64,000 nucleotides of DNA from an uncultured bacterium (lineage in GTDB: Bacteria; Planctomycetota; GCA-002687715), in assembly GCA_902826835.1 (NCBI GenBank), contig CADEGH010000005.1, positions 98,006 through 162,005 of the forward strand, written 5' to 3'. Positions 1 to 8,590 of this stretch are shown here, in pieces. A model generated the notes under the pieces. That model did no database searches, was not told the DNA's origin, and was given only the letters and a program-made list of their open reading frames with translations. The position numbers and the translations under genes are program-made. Position 1 is the first letter of the stretch; every line of letters starts with the position of its first letter.

Positions 1-263
1 GGCGCTCCGTGATGGGGACCTGGACTACGAGCTCGTGTCGCAGGCGGATCTGGTGATCCGCGTTCCCATGGGCGGTGGCGCACATGTCGCGATGCCCTCG
101 ATGCCAGGCCGGTTGCCAACGACGATGGCGGCGGGGGAATCGAGGAAGGTGGGGGTGAGGGTTTTTTTGCTTGGAGTTTGTGAACTGGGGGGCAGATCTG
201 CCTTTGGAAGGGGGAGTGGCCACGGGGGTGGCCGCTCGCAGGGTTTTTCCGGAGTTTTCCCTC
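1..263. other. Window edge, no gene recognised
   Basis: A plus-strand frame is open from base 2 to a stop at 668-670, and a minus-strand frame is open to the left edge. Neither translation resembles a family I know, and the plus frame overlaps the well supported peptidase gene. This stretch probably holds the leader of the peptidase gene, possibly with the very end of an upstream gene. Confidence 0.3.
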
Positions 264-3200
264 ATGCGGTTCTTTTTGATTCTCACGGTACTGGTGGCAT
301 GGAACGGAGTGGCGGGGGCCCAGATTCCTCTGCCGATCCTCACTCAGGCCGTTCCGGCGGCGCTGGACAGCGGGCCGCGGAGCAACCCCCTGCTCGAGAC
401 GGCCAGCGTTTGGTCGGACGTGGTCACGATCCTAGGGGCGGCCACCCTCCAACTCGAGTTCACGGTCGCGGAGCTCGGGTCCGACGAAGATCGCGTCTTC
501 GTGACGAGTCTCCTGGACGGGGATCGCATGGAGCTGTCGCGCTTCACGCTCCGCCAGTGGTCGAACCGAACCGCGTGGTTCAACGGGTCGTCCGTGGTGG
601 TCGAACTCGTGCTGGCCCCCGGCTCGACGGGTCGCATCACCATGGGGCAAGTCCAGGCCGGTGCCCCTGATCAGTCACTCTTCGAGGAAGGTAATCCTGG
701 TCCTTGCAGCTACTGCACGACCGGCGATCCCCGCGTGCTGAGTAGCGACTCAAGGGTCTGTCGTCTCGTCGGCGGAGGCACTTGCACGGGCTGGTTGATC
801 GACGATCAAGGCACCATCCTCACCGCCGGACATTGCCAGGTGGCCCTGGTCACCGCGCAGTTCAATGTTCCGAGTTCGGACAGCATGGGGAATCAGGTGG
901 CTCCCCCGGTCGCCGACCAGTACCCGGTCTTGATCGCCACGCAGCAAGCGTCCCCGCCTCCGTACTCGATGCCGAACGACTGGTCGGTCGTGAAGCTCGG
1001 GCTGAACTCGCTCATGCAGTCCGCATCCACCCGTCAGGGGTCTTGGTTTTTCCTGCACAACACGACTCCCGCCGTGGGCGCCCAGATTCGCAAGGTGGGT
1101 CACGGTTCAGATGCCACTCCCGATTGCACTCGCAACGCTGCCCAGCAAACGGCCGCCGGGCCGGTAACCAGCGCAACCTCCGACGTGATCTACTTCGACA
1201 CGCAGACCCAAAGTGGTGACTCGGGGGGAGTCGCCTTCGACGTCGCGAGCGGCCTCGCCGTCGGCATCATCGACGTGTGCACGGGCGGTGCTTCCAATTG
1301 CGGGGCCGGAGCCGTGGCGGTCACGTACGCCCCCCTCGCAAACGCGATCGCCTCCGTGACTGGCTGTCCGCGTCTCACCCTCGCCAACGGGGTTGCTCAG
1401 AATACCTGTGGTGTCCAGACCCAGTTCTCGCTGAGCCCCGGCTCCAGCGCTTGGAATGTCGTCGCGGTCGCGAGTGCCAGCGATTGGGATTTGCAAGTGG
1501 GATCCAGCGCCTCGGCGCTCGGCGGGGACGCCACCGACTTCGTCGTCTCCAACGGTCACTTGGGGACTGCAGCCCCAACCACGGGGACGGCCTTCCGCTA
1601 CTCGGGTAGTGCGGAGGCCGCCATCGAACATCGGGTGGGCCAAAGCCTGACCATCGGCGTCCCCCAGACCACCACCGCCCCTGAGCAACAGGCCCTCCGG
1701 GTCTTCGAGTTCAACGTCACGACGGCCGGTACCTACTGGCTGTCGCTGCAAAGCCATGCGTCTTTGCAGTGGCACCTGTTTGCGCCGGGAACCAACGCGT
1801 CGTGGAGAACACGATCTTCGGCCATGACCAACGGGGCCGGCAACTCGGCGGTGACGGCCCTGGCCTTGGGAGTCGGGCGGCATTGCCTGGTGATTAGCAA
1901 GCCGGGAGGATTGGGATTCCTGAATCCGAACTCGCTCACGGTCACCGTGCTCGATCGGCCACCGCTGGCCCTCGTCGACGGAACGGTGGTGAGCACGACT
2001 CCCGTGGCTCGAGCCTTGACCTTCGCGCCCGTATCGTCCCGATGGAATCTGGTCGGAGTCAGCTCGAACGGGAACTGGGACATTCGGACCAGCACCACCC
2101 CCGCGTCCGCGGGTTTCGGCATCTCCGACTACCTCTTGGTCGACGGCCGGGCCGGCCCGATACCCGCTCCCAACGTATTGGCCTCGACGACCGGCGGGGA
2201 GTCGGGATCGGTCGTGTTCGCGACCGGCCTTCCCTTCGGCACCACGGATATCCAGTATCGCTCGCTCGCGGCCGGCGAGGGTTTGAAGATCCTCGAATTC
2301 GAAGTCACGACGGTGGGGCCGCGGGATGTCCTGATCTCCGGCGACCCCGGGCTCGCTTGGCGGCTGTACCGGCCTGATTCCGCCATGTTCGGGGCCAATT
2401 GGAAGTTGCCCGATTCCCATTTGGCGGCCGGAGTGGTGGGAGGTCCCTCCGTGCTGAACGTGAGTTTCCCGGTCACAGGCTGGTACTGCCTCGTGGTGAC
2501 GGCGACGGGAACTCTTCCCACCGCCTCGCGCAGTTTCTATCCGGCCATTTGTCCGTCGAATGCGAGCTTGAATCTCGGGCAGACTAGCGCGGCCGCGACG
2601 CTGGTCAATCCCTGCCAGCCGTTTTCGATCACCCCACAGGGGAATTACTGGAATGTCGTCGGGGTGCATTCCGCCAGCGACTGGGATGTGGGCATCGGGC
2701 CGGTCAACTCCACCCAAGAGGGCACGGGAGATACCGGACTTGTGGTCGCCAACGGCAACGAGGGGGTCATCACCCCGACCTACGGTGCTTTCACCCGCTT
2801 CAGTGGGAACGACTCCGGGCTCGGCCACCATGCGGTTGTCGGTGGCCTGAGCGTCGGTACCAGCAACGCGACCATGGGATCGAACCAAGTCGTGATCGGC
2901 CGCGAGATCTTCGTCAGCGAGGAGCGCCCCTGGAATTTCTCGGTCACCGGCACCGCGGGCTTTGCGTACGCGGTGTTCAAGCGCTCGGTCGGGAACTCCG
3001 GTTGGGTGGAACTCCTCAACGCGAACTTCACGCGGTCGGTGGGCGCCGCTCCGGTCATCGCGGAAACCATGCCGGTCGGCTACAGCTTCCTCGTGATCTA
3101 CCGAACCACCGCCATCGGAACGGCCACGGGGTCGTTCACACTGGTGGTGGAGCCGACGCCCAATCCGCTTCCCGTGCTCGCATCCGTGACACCTTCGAGC

Positions 3201-4937
3201 GTCCAGAGTCTGTCCGCCGCCACTCCGGTGACGCTCAACGGCAGCGGCTTCATCTCGGAATCCGTGGCGCGATGGAACGGAACGAGTCTCGCGACGACCT
3301 ACCAGTCCAGTAGCCAATTGACGGTAGTACTCCCTTCCATGCTGTTGATGAGCGGTGGAATTGCCGAACTGTTCGTGAGTTCTCCGGCCCCCGGGGGTGG
3401 TATCTCCAACAACATCGCGTTCACCATCACGAACCCGACACCGACGCTCGCTTCCATCTCGCCCAATGTGCTGGTGGCCGGGAGCGGCGCCACCGTGATC
3501 ACCGCGAACGGCAGTGGCTTTCGATCCGATTCGGCGATTCGCTTCAACGGAACGCCCATTCCGACGACCTTCGTGAGCCCGACGCAACTCACCGGATCCG
3601 TATCTGCCTCGCTCCTCGCTTCCGGCGCGGTCAACAATATTTCTGTCTCGAGCCCGAGCCCGGGTGGGGGTACGACCAACAATGCGACGCTCACCGTCAA
3701 CAATGCGTTGCCAGTCTTGACCTCTATCACGCCGACCTCCGTGGTGGCCGGAGCCGGGAATACCGTGGTGATGGCGATCGGATCGGGATTTACGCCCACG
3801 AGTGTCATCCTTCGCAACGGGCTGCCGATGTCGACGAGCTTCCAGTCGCCCACGTCTCTCAGTGCGACTCTGCCCGCCACGTCCCTGACCGCTCCCGGAA
3901 CCAGCTTCTCCTTTTCGGTCACGTCTCCGGCACCAGGCGGCGGAACCTCCGCGGCGCGTACGTTCATCGTGAACTATCCCGTGCCCCAGGCGACGTCGCT
4001 GACGCCCAATACGCTGCTGGCGGGTACGCCCGGTGGCTTCATCAATGTCAATGGCACAGGGTTCTTCGCTCAGACGGAAGTGCGGATCAACGGTCAGGCC
4101 ACCACCGCGATTCTCGTGAGCGCCACGCAACTCCAAGCCCTGATCCCCTCACCGTCGCGAGCCACTCCCGGAGTCGTCACGGTGAGTGTCGTCAATCCCG
4201 CCCCCGGCGGCGGCTCGGGAACGTCCCAACCCTTGACCATCCTCGGGCCGTCCATAAGCGGCGTGACGCCCGCCACCCTCGCTCTTCAAGCTAACGGCGC
4301 TCCCGCCACCACGGTCACCGTCTCCGGCACCAATTTCCATAGTGCCTCGATCGTGCATTTCAACGGGATTGCGGCCGCAACCGGCTTTGTCAACGGCACG
4401 ACTCTGACCGCCTCGCTCGTGCCCGGACAGATCCTGCAAGCGCAGCGTCACGGTGGCATCACCGTCAACGTGGCGAATTCGGAATCCGCCGTTTCCAACA
4501 CTCGAGTCATCAAGGTTGGAACCCCGGCGTCGGCCAACCAGGGGACCATCCGCCGGCAGCCCCTCGACCCCAGCGCGGGGCAGGGCTACGCGTCGGTCTT
4601 GGAAGGCGGGGCCGGCAATCAATTCTTCTCGCTCTACGTGGACCTCGGAAATGTCGCTCCGGTGCTCAATTTTCCGTCTCCGACCGAGAACTTGGCCCTC
4701 GCCGTCACGCCCTACGCCGGGTCCGCAGGGCCGTTGATCCCCCTCATCGAGAGCTTTGGACTGTTTGCTCCCGCGGCCCCGGTGGCCCTGAATCCCCAGG
4801 GCAATTTCACCTTGCCGGGATTCTCCATGCCGAGTCCCGCGCTCAACCTCGACCTCACCGTGCAGATGCTCTATCTCGATCCGGCGGCACCCTCCGGCTT
4901 CCGTTTGTCATGGGCGCGCTGGCCGGATCGGCTCTGA
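264..4937 (+). CDS. Secreted trypsin-like (S1) serine peptidase with repeat tail and five IPT/TIG domains
   Basis: Secreted chymotrypsin-fold peptidase, 1557 aa. ATG 264 is preferred over upstream TTG 171 because it opens a signal peptide (about residues 1-20, ending near GAQ) and has GGAG nine bases upstream. The peptidase domain (about 140-380) shows the full triad: His190 in TAGHC, Asp239 in NDWS and Ser320 in GDSGG, so it should be active. Three repeats of about 200 residues follow, with cores near 398, 594 and 796 and the pattern W-N-x-V-x-V-x-S then W-D. Five IPT/TIG immunoglobulin-like domains of about 90 residues come next (about 969-1412), most with a PGGG turn. The protein ends in a module of about 130 residues that may serve surface attachment. 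It is monocistronic here. The natural substrate is unknown; extracellular or cell-surface proteolysis is an inference from the architecture. Confidence 0.9.
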   Translation: MRFFLILTVLVAWNGVAGAQIPLPILTQAVPAALDSGPRSNPLLETASVWSDVVTILGAATLQLEFTVAELGSDEDRVFVTSLLDGDRMELSRFTLRQWSNRTAWFNGSSVVVELVLAPGSTGRITMGQVQAGAPDQSLFEEGNPGPCSYCTTGDPRVLSSDSRVCRLVGGGTCTGWLIDDQGTILTAGHCQVALVTAQFNVPSSDSMGNQVAPPVADQYPVLIATQQASPPPYSMPNDWSVVKLGLNSLMQSASTRQGSWFFLHNTTPAVGAQIRKVGHGSDATPDCTRNAAQQTAAGPVTSATSDVIYFDTQTQSGDSGGVAFDVASGLAVGIIDVCTGGASNCGAGAVAVTYAPLANAIASVTGCPRLTLANGVAQNTCGVQTQFSLSPGSSAWNVVAVASASDWDLQVGSSASALGGDATDFVVSNGHLGTAAPTTGTAFRYSGSAEAAIEHRVGQSLTIGVPQTTTAPEQQALRVFEFNVTTAGTYWLSLQSHASLQWHLFAPGTNASWRTRSSAMTNGAGNSAVTALALGVGRHCLVISKPGGLGFLNPNSLTVTVLDRPPLALVDGTVVSTTPVARALTFAPVSSRWNLVGVSSNGNWDIRTSTTPASAGFGISDYLLVDGRAGPIPAPNVLASTTGGESGSVVFATGLPFGTTDIQYRSLAAGEGLKILEFEVTTVGPRDVLISGDPGLAWRLYRPDSAMFGANWKLPDSHLAAGVVGGPSVLNVSFPVTGWYCLVVTATGTLPTASRSFYPAICPSNASLNLGQTSAAATLVNPCQPFSITPQGNYWNVVGVHSASDWDVGIGPVNSTQEGTGDTGLVVANGNEGVITPTYGAFTRFSGNDSGLGHHAVVGGLSVGTSNATMGSNQVVIGREIFVSEERPWNFSVTGTAGFAYAVFKRSVGNSGWVELLNANFTRSVGAAPVIAETMPVGYSFLVIYRTTAIGTATGSFTLVVEPTPNPLPVLASVTPSSVQSLSAATPVTLNGSGFISESVARWNGTSLATTYQSSSQLTVVLPSMLLMSGGIAELFVSSPAPGGGISNNIAFTITNPTPTLASISPNVLVAGSGATVITANGSGFRSDSAIRFNGTPIPTTFVSPTQLTGSVSASLLASGAVNNISVSSPSPGGGTTNNATLTVNNALPVLTSITPTSVVAGAGNTVVMAIGSGFTPTSVILRNGLPMSTSFQSPTSLSATLPATSLTAPGTSFSFSVTSPAPGGGTSAARTFIVNYPVPQATSLTPNTLLAGTPGGFINVNGTGFFAQTEVRINGQATTAILVSATQLQALIPSPSRATPGVVTVSVVNPAPGGGSGTSQPLTILGPSISGVTPATLALQANGAPATTVTVSGTNFHSASIVHFNGIAAATGFVNGTTLTASLVPGQILQAQRHGGITVNVANSESAVSNTRVIKVGTPASANQGTIRRQPLDPSAGQGYASVLEGGAGNQFFSLYVDLGNVAPVLNFPSPTENLALAVTPYAGSAGPLIPLIESFGLFAPAAPVALNPQGNFTLPGFSMPSPALNLDLTVQMLYLDPAAPSGFRLSWARWPDRL

Positions 4938-5116
4938 TCGGGTGAGGTTTCGCGGGCTTCGCCGCGTCGAGCGTTCGGGGCGAACCATCGAATGAAGGGC
5001 CTCGAATCATCGCCCGCTCATTGGCGAAGCCGCAGCCAGCGTGGACTTGAACGGCCGCCGCGATGCGCCTGCTCCGGTCGGGACAATGACGGGTGAGCCG
5101 CACAACCGGCCGGGGC

Positions 5117-5158
5117 AAAAAAAAACGAGGGCCACCCGGGGAGGACGGGTTGCCCTCG
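5117..5158 (-). terminator. Rho-independent terminator
   Basis: On the minus strand a GC-rich stem of about 12-13 bp (CGAGGGC pairing with GCCCTCG, extended inward with one mismatch) is followed directly by a run of nine T. On the plus strand the run is A and precedes the stem, so termination is for minus-strand transcripts only. Confidence 0.75.
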
Positions 5159-5353
5159 AAACACTCGCCTTCGGTCGGATCAGAGATGCGATTGGGGAGG
5201 AGGAGGCTCCGCCCGAAGGCCTGCACACCGCGTCCGTTGGGCGTGCCAGATCAACGTATCCCTCATCGGCAGATCCGGTCGGAACTTGACGGCGATTGCG
5301 GAGATGTTCGAGTTGCCGGTTTCGCGGTGGCGCGCGCGGCTGCGCCCGGAGCC

Positions 5354-5377
5354 GCAGCTCCGAAATCTCGGAGCTGC
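5354..5377. repeat. Perfect inverted repeat, 10-bp arms
   Basis: GCAGCTCCGA and its exact complement are separated by AATC. No T-run follows on either strand, so it is not a standard terminator. It could be an RNA hairpin of a minus-strand transcript or a protein-binding site. Confidence 0.4.
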
Positions 5378-5568
5378 ATCAAAAACGGCGATGATCGTTG
5401 GCGCCGGGTGGCGAGTTCTCCGACTACCGCGGCTTCGTCGTATTTTTGAGAGTGCCCCGGTTTGCGGTCGTGAAGTTGGCATCGAGACGGAACGCCGCGC
5501 GCCAATGGGGGCCGACGAGTCGCTGGGCAATGCGCAAAGCGACCCGCCGCGGCGGGGCCGTCCCCGAG

Positions 5569-6735
5569 TTACGCGAGGCGCTTGGCTTTTTCGCCCGCGA
5601 GCTTGGCAATGGCCATTCCGACTTCAGAACATTTCGCGGCCCGATCGTTTCCGACGAGATCGTAGGTCAAAGGTTGCCCTCGCTCGAGCACTTCCAGCAC
5701 CGCGGATTCGATGGCCTCCGCGGCCTGCAGAAGCGCAGGGCTACCCGCCGGACGGCCGGCGAGCCAGTCGAGCCCTTCCTTCACCGCGAGGATCATGGCG
5801 ATCGGGTTGACCTTGTCCTGGCGGGCGTATTTGGGCGCCGAGCCGTGAATCGGCTCGAACATGCCGTGGTGGTCGCCGATATTGGCTCCGACCGCCATGC
5901 CCATTCCGCCTTGGAGAACCGACGCGAGGTCAGTGCAGATATCCCCGAACATGTTGGTGGTCACGCAGACGTCGTAGTGCTCGGGGCCGGTCATGAGCCA
6001 CTGCGTGAACGCGTCCACGATCGCCGTCTCTTTTTCGATCTCCGGGTATTGCTTTCCGATCTCGAAGAAAACGTCGCGGAACAGGCGACAACCTTCGAGC
6101 ACGTTGTCCTTCACGATCGCGGTGACCCGCTTCTTCCCGTCCTTGGGCGCGCCCTTGGGACGGCGGCGGCAGATCTCGAAGGCCTTGCGGATGACCCGCT
6201 CCGAGCCTTCGCGGGTGATGATGCGCGTGTCGGTGGCCACTTTGGCGACGCCGCCCGGACGGAGAGTTCCTCCCGCCCCGGCGTAGAGCCCTTCCGTACC
6301 TTCGCGGAGGAAGATCATGTCCACTTGTCCCGGCTTCCAGACGAGGCGCCGTTCCCCGTGCACCCGGTGCATGACTCCGGGGTAGAGCTTGACCGGCCGC
6401 ACGTTGGCGTAGAGATCGAGCTTGGTGCGGTTGCCGATCACCGCCGACCACCCGGCCATCTGGCCGTTGGCCATCATCACCGGGCCGCTCCCTTGGGGGT
6501 CAGGCCAGCCCACCGCTCCAAGCAGGATGAGGTCGGCCGAGGCGCACCTTTTTTCGCTGCCTTCCGGCCAATCGCGCACCCCGTTTTCGAGAAAGTACTC
6601 GCCGCCGCAGCGGATCTCATCGAGCTCGTAACGAAACCCGAGCGGTTCCGCGACCGCGGCCAAGACCCGGAGGCCTTCTCGCATGACTTCGGGGCCGGTT
6701 CCATCCCCGGGGAGGACGACGATTCTTGCTGACAT
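5569..6735 (-). CDS. Isocitrate/isopropylmalate dehydrogenase family enzyme
   Basis: 388 aa, the compact length of isopropylmalate and homoisocitrate dehydrogenases. These enzymes oxidatively decarboxylate a 2-hydroxy diacid using NAD(P) and Mg or Mn in the cytoplasm. Visible motifs are GDGTGPEV at 10-17, the substrate loop REGTEGLYAG at 144-153, Lys209, and the metal-site acids Asp241, Asp265 and Asp269. The adenosine loop HGSAPKYA (about 298-305) carries Lys-Tyr, the pair associated with NADP use in E. coli-type isocitrate dehydrogenase. Length suggests LeuB-like, the cofactor loop suggests isocitrate dehydrogenase-like, so the substrate is unresolved. ATG 6735 has GGAG nine bases upstream. 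It stands alone, with no leu genes beside it, and is divergent from dodecin. Confidence 0.85.
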   Translation of the reverse strand: MSARIVVLPGDGTGPEVMREGLRVLAAVAEPLGFRYELDEIRCGGEYFLENGVRDWPEGSEKRCASADLILLGAVGWPDPQGSGPVMMANGQMAGWSAVIGNRTKLDLYANVRPVKLYPGVMHRVHGERRLVWKPGQVDMIFLREGTEGLYAGAGGTLRPGGVAKVATDTRIITREGSERVIRKAFEICRRRPKGAPKDGKKRVTAIVKDNVLEGCRLFRDVFFEIGKQYPEIEKETAIVDAFTQWLMTGPEHYDVCVTTNMFGDICTDLASVLQGGMGMAVGANIGDHHGMFEPIHGSAPKYARQDKVNPIAMILAVKEGLDWLAGRPAGSPALLQAAEAIESAVLEVLERGQPLTYDLVGNDRAAKCSEVGMAIAKLAGEKAKRLA

Positions 6736-6988
6736 GAAGGCACTCCCGGGCAGGGTCTCGTCCCGCCCTCGGGGCCGTTTTGTCGCCCACCGGGACCCGG
6801 TTCAAGGCGGTTTCGGAATCTCCCCTCGGAAAGTGGCCGGGGGCGATGCTTGCCTTGACCCCGGAACCGCGGAGCATTCCGCGGGTCGACTTGCGGGGCC
6901 ACTCCGGGGCGCGATCGCCGACTTGCGGCGATCGGTCATCACGGGAGTCTGGGCTGAGCCCGCTTTGATTCCCGACTAGGAAAATCCA

Positions 6989-7231
6989 ATGGCTAAGAGC
7001 AAAGAGAGCAAAGAGAGCAAGGGCAGCGCGACGGTCGCGAAGGTCACTGAAATCACCGCCTCTTCACCCAAGAGCTTCGAACACGCGGTGGCGGCGGGTA
7101 TCGAGCGCGCCAACAAGACGCTCAAGAACATCCGCGGTGCGTGGGTGAAAGAGCAGAAGGTCTCGGTCGACGACGGCAAGATCGTCGAATACCGCGTGAC
7201 CATGAAGGTCACCTTCGTGCTCGCCGACTGA
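6989..7231 (+). CDS. Dodecin family flavin-binding protein
   Basis: 80 aa, the usual dodecin size. Dodecins form hollow dodecamers that store or buffer flavins such as FMN or riboflavin breakdown products. The sequence shows the family core: SSPKSFEHAV in the helix, then NIRGAWVKEQ with the Trp expected to stack on the isoalloxazine ring, and the C-terminal strand EYRVTMKVTF. The Lys/Ser-rich first 12 residues are an extension of no evident function. AGGA lies seven bases before the ATG. It is monocistronic and convergent with the DUF1501 gene 23 bases away. Confidence 0.93.
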   Translation: MAKSKESKESKGSATVAKVTEITASSPKSFEHAVAAGIERANKTLKNIRGAWVKEQKVSVDDGKIVEYRVTMKVTFVLAD

Positions 7232-7254
7232 GCGGGCCGCGCTCCGCTACTCCC

Positions 7255-8538
7255 TCACTTCGCCTTGGCCGACCGAAAGAGCCCCAGCGGTTCTTTGGGG
7301 CTCCAGAGGGGGAAGAATCCCTTCTCGGCCTTGTACCCGAAGGTCCCCTCGAGGGCTTCGTGGAACACGGTGCGGAAGTCGATCTGCACCGGAAGGTCGC
7401 GACCATCCGCCAGCTCTTTGGGGTCCAGGGTCCCATAATCGCCAAAGATTTTGGCGCCATTCACGCCGCCGCCGATCGCAAGCATCATGCTGCCGCGCCC
7501 GTGATCGGTGCCGCGGTTTCCGTTTTCGGCGACGGTGCGCCCGAACTCGGTCATCACCAGGATGAGGGTGCGATCGAGGGCGCCCCCGAGATCGGCGGCA
7601 AACGCCGCCAAGCCGTCTCCGAGATTCTTGAGGTCGCGCTGAATGGCGCCATCTGTCGATCCCTCGCCTTGGTGATGATCCCAGCCCGGGACATCGAGGG
7701 CGGCCACTTCGAGCCCGACCTGTTTCTTGATGATGCGCGCGAGGAGCCGCAGGCGAGCGCCGAACTGCCCTTTGGGGTAGTGGTCCGAGGCATCGTCGTC
7801 GGGGTTCATCTCCGCGACTTCCCAGAATCGACGCAGGGTCTCGATGGTGTGGCGACCGACCGCCACCGCTTCCTCGCGGCCGCGGGAATCTCCGCCGCCG
7901 TCCATCATTTCCCCGCTGCCGGAGCGATAAACATCGTCGAAGAGGTCGAGCAACCCTTCGGATTCGCCCTGACGCAGAGTGGGGACCGCCAAGACCGGGT
8001 GATCGCCGCGCAGCGAGCGCGGGAGCAGTCCCTGGAGAGCTAGGGCGCGCAGCTCGGACTGTCCGGTGGCTTTGGTGGCGGCCAAAAAGCGATTGAGCCA
8101 TCCCTGCTTCATGGTGCGGTCGCCGGGCGAGGCGTACTCCATGAAGTCTTGCGCGTCGAAGTGACTGCGCGTCGGATGCGGCGACCCCACATTGAGGATG
8201 GCACTCAGCTTCTTCGCATCCCAGAGTGGTTTCAGGGCGCCGAGGGCCGGATGCAAGCCGTAGTGGTCGGTCAGCTTCACGACCCCGGGTTCTTCGGGGG
8301 TCGTCTCCGGGCCGATCGAGATCGTCGGCCGCACGTCGTAGTACATCTTGTTGGTGTAGGGGATGACGGTGCCCAGCGCATCGTTCCCGCCGCGGAGGTA
8401 AATCGTGAGCAGCGTCGGCGCGGTGGCGCGGGTGGCGCCCATTCCCGGCCGTGGCCAGGTGAGTGGCGAAGATCCCATCGCAAACAGGCCGGCCGAAGCA
8501 CTGAGAAGGAACTCACGGCGGTCGAACTTCGAGGTCAT
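7255..8538 (-). CDS. DUF1501 family protein with Tat signal
   Basis: 427 aa exported protein of the DUF1501 family, common and multicopy in Planctomycetota and of unproven biochemical role (the fold is related to alkaline phosphatase/sulfatase-type proteins). The N-terminus has a twin-arginine signal, DRREFLL at about 6-12 followed by a hydrophobic stretch, so export of a folded protein is expected. Family stretches visible are YLRGGNDALG near the start, TRSHFDAQDFME, and MTEFGRT then GTDHGRG toward the end. GGAG sits about seven bases before the ATG. It follows the DUF1800 gene by 52 bases and the two surely form an operon. Confidence 0.92.
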   Translation of the reverse strand: MTSKFDRREFLLSASAGLFAMGSSPLTWPRPGMGATRATAPTLLTIYLRGGNDALGTVIPYTNKMYYDVRPTISIGPETTPEEPGVVKLTDHYGLHPALGALKPLWDAKKLSAILNVGSPHPTRSHFDAQDFMEYASPGDRTMKQGWLNRFLAATKATGQSELRALALQGLLPRSLRGDHPVLAVPTLRQGESEGLLDLFDDVYRSGSGEMMDGGGDSRGREEAVAVGRHTIETLRRFWEVAEMNPDDDASDHYPKGQFGARLRLLARIIKKQVGLEVAALDVPGWDHHQGEGSTDGAIQRDLKNLGDGLAAFAADLGGALDRTLILVMTEFGRTVAENGNRGTDHGRGSMMLAIGGGVNGAKIFGDYGTLDPKELADGRDLPVQIDFRTVFHEALEGTFGYKAEKGFFPLWSPKEPLGLFRSAKAK

Positions 8539-8590
8539 GCGCGGCTCCGAAAAAGGTCAGACCCGTCAGGGTGGGAGATGGGCGGGGCGA

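Larger units (their letters stand above)
4938..5568. other. Long intergenic stretch with structured minus-strand sequence
   Basis: This 631-base gap holds no convincing ORF on either strand. It contains a strong minus-strand terminator (5117-5158), a perfect 10-bp stem hairpin (5354-5377) and an 8-bp inverted repeat pairing 5167-5174 with 5213-5220. The terminator lies about 410 bases past the end of the dehydrogenase gene, which is far for a simple 3' UTR. An unrecognised small RNA or a short gene on the minus strand is possible. I found no SRP, RNase P or tmRNA signature. Confidence 0.4.

Noticed and set aside
35..670. Plus-strand frame open at the left edge
   Set aside because: Most of it overlaps the peptidase gene in another frame and its composition after about residue 50 is Gly/Arg/Ser-rich. 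The first part (QADLVIRVPMGGG) could be the end of a real gene but is not identifiable.
1107..4136. A 1009-codon open frame on the minus strand inside the peptidase gene
   Set aside because: The translation is Arg/Gly/His/Asp-rich without domains, and it is exactly antisense to a gene with a signal peptide and catalytic triad. Stop-poor antisense frames are expected at this GC content.
5263..5530. Short minus-strand ORFs before the terminator at 5117-5158
   Set aside because: Two overlapping frames of 80-116 codons exist, but both have Arg/Ser/Pro-rich composition and no ribosome-binding site; a non-coding RNA is at least as likely.
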